Made by a program: the position numbers and the translations under genes. Positions 5,649 through 7,066 of a stretch of 7,066 nucleotides of DNA are shown piece by piece. Position 1 is the first letter of the stretch. Every line of letters starts with the position of its first letter. The notes beneath the pieces were generated by a model, which was not told the DNA's origin, ran no database searches, and saw only the letters and a list, made by a program, of their open reading frames with translations. Source of the stretch: an uncultured Collinsella sp. (GTDB lineage Bacteria; Actinomycetota; Coriobacteriia; Coriobacteriales; Coriobacteriaceae); NCBI GenBank assembly GCA_900544065.1, contig UQTR01000095.1, positions 1 to 7,066 of the forward strand. Direction: 5' to 3'.

Positions 5649-5817
5649 TTGAGGTCAAATACCGTGCAATATCAGGTTAAATAGCAAAAATCAGCACATA
5701 CATGCCCTAGAAACATGCAGCAATGTCGTGCTAAAACCCAACGACCTCAAAATGACTCTGTTGAGGCAATTCGCCCCATGCGGACAGAGACGATTGTTAT
5801 CGTCGTCGGGAAATTGC
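5649..5817 (-). promoter_or_regulatory. Candidate arginine-responsive attenuator leader of argG
   Basis: Complementary segments, written 5'-3' on the minus strand with forward positions: (a) GCAATT in the mini-ORF (5812-5817) with AATTGC (5766-5771), reinforced by CCC (5808-5810) with GGG (within 5774-5777); (b) GACGAT over the last arginine codons and stop (5799-5804) with ATCGTC (5789-5794), loop AACA; (c) CCTCAA (5761-5766) with TTGAGG (5745-5750); (d) TTGAGGTC (5743-5750) with GACCTCAA (5649-5656); (e) GCACgACAT (5723-5731) with ATGTatGTGC (5694-5703), followed by UGA and five U (5690-5686), a weak terminator-like hairpin. Pairings c and d exclude each other, and a abuts and slightly overlaps c. 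A ribosome stalled on the arginine codons would block a and b. The switch itself is inference, and the terminator is not strong. Confidence 0.4.
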
Positions 5818-5871
5818 GCGCTGGCGTCGGATGGCATTGTCTGCAGTGGTGATGATCTTTACGAACTGCAT
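5797..5871 (-). CDS. Arginine-rich leader peptide upstream of argG (24 aa)
   Basis: A 24-codon frame beginning MQFVKIITT and ending RRQRAISRRR before TAA. AGGAG ends six bases before its ATG (in AAAGGAGAGGCAG), the best-spaced ribosome binding site in this intergenic region. Six of its last ten codons are arginine: CGA, CGC, CGC, CGA, CGA, CGA. CGA is not used for any of the 22 arginines of rpiB and the HAD gene, which use CGC, CGT and one CGG. A run of regulated-amino-acid codons near the end of a short frame, upstream of a gene making that amino acid, is the classic form of an attenuation leader peptide (compare the his, trp and leu leaders). The stop codon lies in the 5' arm of a hairpin. 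About 205 bases separate it from argG. The peptide itself probably has no function. The alternative is a chance ORF. Confidence 0.55.
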   Translation of the reverse strand: MQFVKIITTADNAIRRQRAISRRR

Positions 5872-5974
5872 CTGCCTCTCCTTTCACGTATCGCCGGGCG
5901 CAATTCAAATATCGCAAACGGTACCTTTTCCTCGGTAAACGGCTCTTTTGCCGTCTCCGTTTTCGATGTTCGCT

Positions 5975-6002
5975 ATATTACGATAAAGTGCCTGCCGTAC
6001 AA
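5975..6002 (-). promoter_or_regulatory. Candidate argG leader promoter
   Basis: On the minus strand TTGTAC (forward 5997-6002) and TAATAT (5975-5980) are 16 bases apart. Transcription would start near 5968, about 97 bases before the leader peptide and about 375 before argG. The boxes are moderate and other starts are possible. Copies of AATTCAAAT (ATTTGAATT on this strand) lie on both sides. Confidence 0.35.
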
Positions 6003-6057
6003 GCGACAAATTCAAATTTCTGAAAAGTTTTTTCATTAGTTTGTGAAGCGTGGTGCA

Positions 6058-6095
6058 AATACGCTCCGTTCCTGCGACAATACGCTCAGTTACTG
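6058..6095 (+). promoter_or_regulatory. 21-base-period direct repeat, LytTR-like binding site
   Basis: AATACGCTCCGTTCCTG (6058-6074) and AATACGCTCAGTTACTG (6079-6095) are identical at 15 of 17 positions with a period of exactly 21 bases. Within them TCCGTTCCT (6065-6073) and TCAGTTACT (6086-6094) each fit eight of nine positions of the known LytTR-domain pattern [TA][AC][CA]GTTN[AG][TG], with the usual 12-base spacer. The downstream copy lies next to the expected -35 position of the HAD promoter, where a response-regulator-type activator would bind. The repeat is seen directly; the LytTR assignment is inference. Confidence 0.5.
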
Positions 6096-6100
6096 GTTGA

Positions 6101-6110
6101 TGGTTATAAC
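6101..6110 (+). promoter_or_regulatory. Candidate -10 box of the HAD gene promoter
   Basis: TATAAC (6105-6110) is a five-of-six match to the -10 consensus, about 35 bases before the HAD start. No recognisable -35 is found 16-18 bases upstream; that place is held by the direct repeat at 6079-6095, which fits an activator-dependent promoter. Confidence 0.45.
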
Positions 6111-6145
6111 GTCTGAAACAATTTCGAAACGAAAGGCGCGCTTTT

Positions 6146-6973
6146 ATGCAAACTTACGAATCGGACACCAATATCGGAAGCATTAAGATTCTCGCCGTCG
6201 ACATGGACAAGACGCTACTCACCGACAAGCGCGTGTTGCCGCAGGGTCTTGATGACCGCCTGGACAAGCTCGCCGACGCAGGCATTGTATTCTGCCCCGC
6301 CAGCGGACGCCCCGCCCCCAAACTCGAGGAAATGTTCGAGAGCATTAAGAACCGCCTTGCTTTTTGTCCCGACAACGGAGCCTGCGTCATCTATCGCGGC
6401 AGCTATATCTATAAGAGCAACATCGATGTGGCGCTGTATCAGCAGGTGCTCGCCCGTGCCTCGGAGGACCCGCGTGCCGTTCCCGTCTTGTGCTGCTACG
6501 ACGAGTTCTATGTGCTCGCCCGCGACCATCAGTACCACGACGAGATCAGCGTCTACTACAACACGATCAACTACGTCGATAGCTTTGAGGGCCTTGATAT
6601 CGAGTCCAACAAGATTTCGATCTTCTTCCCCGCCTACGATGCCGAGCCAGCGTTTCGCGAGGACTACAGCCCCGAGTTCTCGGACAAACTCTACGTCACC
6701 AATGCGGGCCGCGAGTGGATCGACTTTATGAATCTGGGCGTCGACAAGGGGTCGGGCGTAGCACATCTCTGCGAGCGCCTGGGCATCGATATCGCCGACG
6801 CCGCTGCCGTGGGCGATACGTACAACGACATCCCCATGCTTGAGCGCGTCGGTCACAGCTTTATCGTGGACAATGCCGAGGAGCATATGAACGCGCATGC
6901 CAAGTGGCGTATTCCGAGCAACAACGACGGGGGCGTACTGACGCTCATCGACGCTATCTTGGCGGCTCGGTAA
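6146..6973 (+). CDS. Cof-type HAD-IIB family hydrolase (sugar-phosphate phosphatase-like)
   Basis: A 275-residue cytosolic phosphatase of the haloacid dehalogenase superfamily, subclass IIB (Cof/YbiV-like), a family of about 260-290 residues. Motif I is LAVDMDKTLL (16-25) with the nucleophile Asp19 and acid/base Asp21; a lysine stands where DxDGT usually has glycine, a variant seen in other Cof members. Motif II is PASGRP (51-56) with Ser53. Motif III is Lys201 in VDKGSGV, and motif IV is AVGDTYNDIPML (221-232) with the Mg2+-binding Asp224 and Asp228. The intervening residues, about 80-190, form the C2B cap that sets substrate choice, so the substrate cannot be named; family members act on sugar phosphates, FMN or PLP. 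GAAAGG (6131-6136) precedes the ATG. An alternative is a mannosyl-3-phosphoglycerate or sucrose phosphatase relative, judged less likely. Confidence 0.92.
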   Translation: MQTYESDTNIGSIKILAVDMDKTLLTDKRVLPQGLDDRLDKLADAGIVFCPASGRPAPKLEEMFESIKNRLAFCPDNGACVIYRGSYIYKSNIDVALYQQVLARASEDPRAVPVLCCYDEFYVLARDHQYHDEISVYYNTINYVDSFEGLDIESNKISIFFPAYDAEPAFREDYSPEFSDKLYVTNAGREWIDFMNLGVDKGSGVAHLCERLGIDIADAAAVGDTYNDIPMLERVGHSFIVDNAEEHMNAHAKWRIPSNNDGGVLTLIDAILAAR

Positions 6974-7066
6974 CGTGGCTCGTCGGACCTGGCCGGGCGG
7001 CGCGGATTAGTTTTGGCTCTGTTAGACCAGGATTGACATGCCGACCTGCCGGCTAACTCGCCGTCT

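Larger units (their letters stand above)
5592..6145. other. argG / HAD divergent intergenic region (554 bases)
   Basis: The argG half (5592-6002) contains, in order of transcription on the minus strand, a possible promoter (6002-5975), a mini-ORF (5871-5797), then paired RNA segments and a U5 run before the argG ribosome binding site. The HAD half (about 6058-6145) contains a 21-base-period direct repeat, a -10 like box and the HAD ribosome binding site. The word AATTCAAAT occurs twice (5902-5910 and 6009-6017). A plus-strand frame at 5728-6039 overlaps the mini-ORF, has no ribosome binding site and is not called. Confidence 0.7.

Noticed and set aside
5592..6000. T-box or known riboswitch in the argG leader
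   Set aside because: I could not find a T-box motif or a conserved riboswitch core; the features seen fit a leader peptide better.
5728..6039. 103-codon plus-strand frame between argG and the HAD gene
   Set aside because: GTG start without ribosome binding site, codon use unlike the neighbours (many AT-rich third positions), no recognisable domain, and it is antisense to the leader peptide.
6215..6898. 227-codon minus-strand frame inside the HAD gene
   Set aside because: Antisense shadow of a gene with all four HAD motifs.
6974..7066. Possible further gene or terminator at the right end
   Set aside because: Only 93 bases remain; no clear stem with U-tract, start codon with ribosome binding site, or conserved peptide could be seen on either strand.

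Overview
The window looks like a contig from a GC-rich Gram-positive bacterium, most likely an Actinomycetota gut commensal of the Coriobacteriia (Collinsella-like). That placement rests on strong CGC/GTC/CTC codon preference, clear AGGAG-type ribosome binding sites and general protein similarity; it is an inference and no marker gene proves it. The first 49 bases are not genomic. They are an untrimmed Illumina Nextera adapter (end of P7, an 8-base index, then the transposase read-2 adapter), so the biological sequence begins at base 50 inside a gene.

Layout from left to right. Bases 50-705 (minus) hold the first half of an L-cysteine desulfidase / UPF0597 family gene cut by the contig end. 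It faces away from rpiB (976-1443, plus), the ribose-5-phosphate isomerase B gene, across a 270-base divergent regulatory region. rpiB and ndk (1622-2026, minus, nucleoside diphosphate kinase) converge on a compact block with two strong intrinsic terminators, an AT-rich inverted repeat and a 16-base direct repeat. Upstream of ndk on the same strand is argH (2412-3842), then a small unrecognised 56-codon gene (3961-4131), then argG (4365-5591), all on the minus strand. ArgG and ArgH are the last two steps of arginine synthesis: citrulline plus aspartate to argininosuccinate, then to arginine plus fumarate. They are not a tight operon here; a strong hairpin and the small gene lie between them. 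A Cof-type HAD phosphatase gene (6146-6973, plus) diverges from argG.

The most interesting stretch is the 554-base argG/HAD intergenic region. On the argG side it contains a 24-codon open reading frame with an excellent ribosome binding site. Six of its last ten codons are arginine, four of them the CGA codon, which is absent from all 22 arginine codons of rpiB and the HAD gene. The arginine codons sit inside a set of complementary segments that can fold in mutually exclusive ways. This is the architecture of a ribosome-mediated attenuator, here apparently sensing arginine in front of an arginine biosynthesis gene. On the HAD side, two 17-base direct repeats with a 21-base period match the LytTR-type binding pattern and lie just upstream of the predicted -10 box.

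Several other promoter regions carry operator-like repeats: GCGTTT motifs at rpiB, a TTTGAT-N8-ATCAAA palindrome at the desulfidase gene, an 18-base-period repeat at ndk, and paired ATCGC-AAAGC-AT palindromes upstream of argH. All regulatory calls are made by eye and are inferences.
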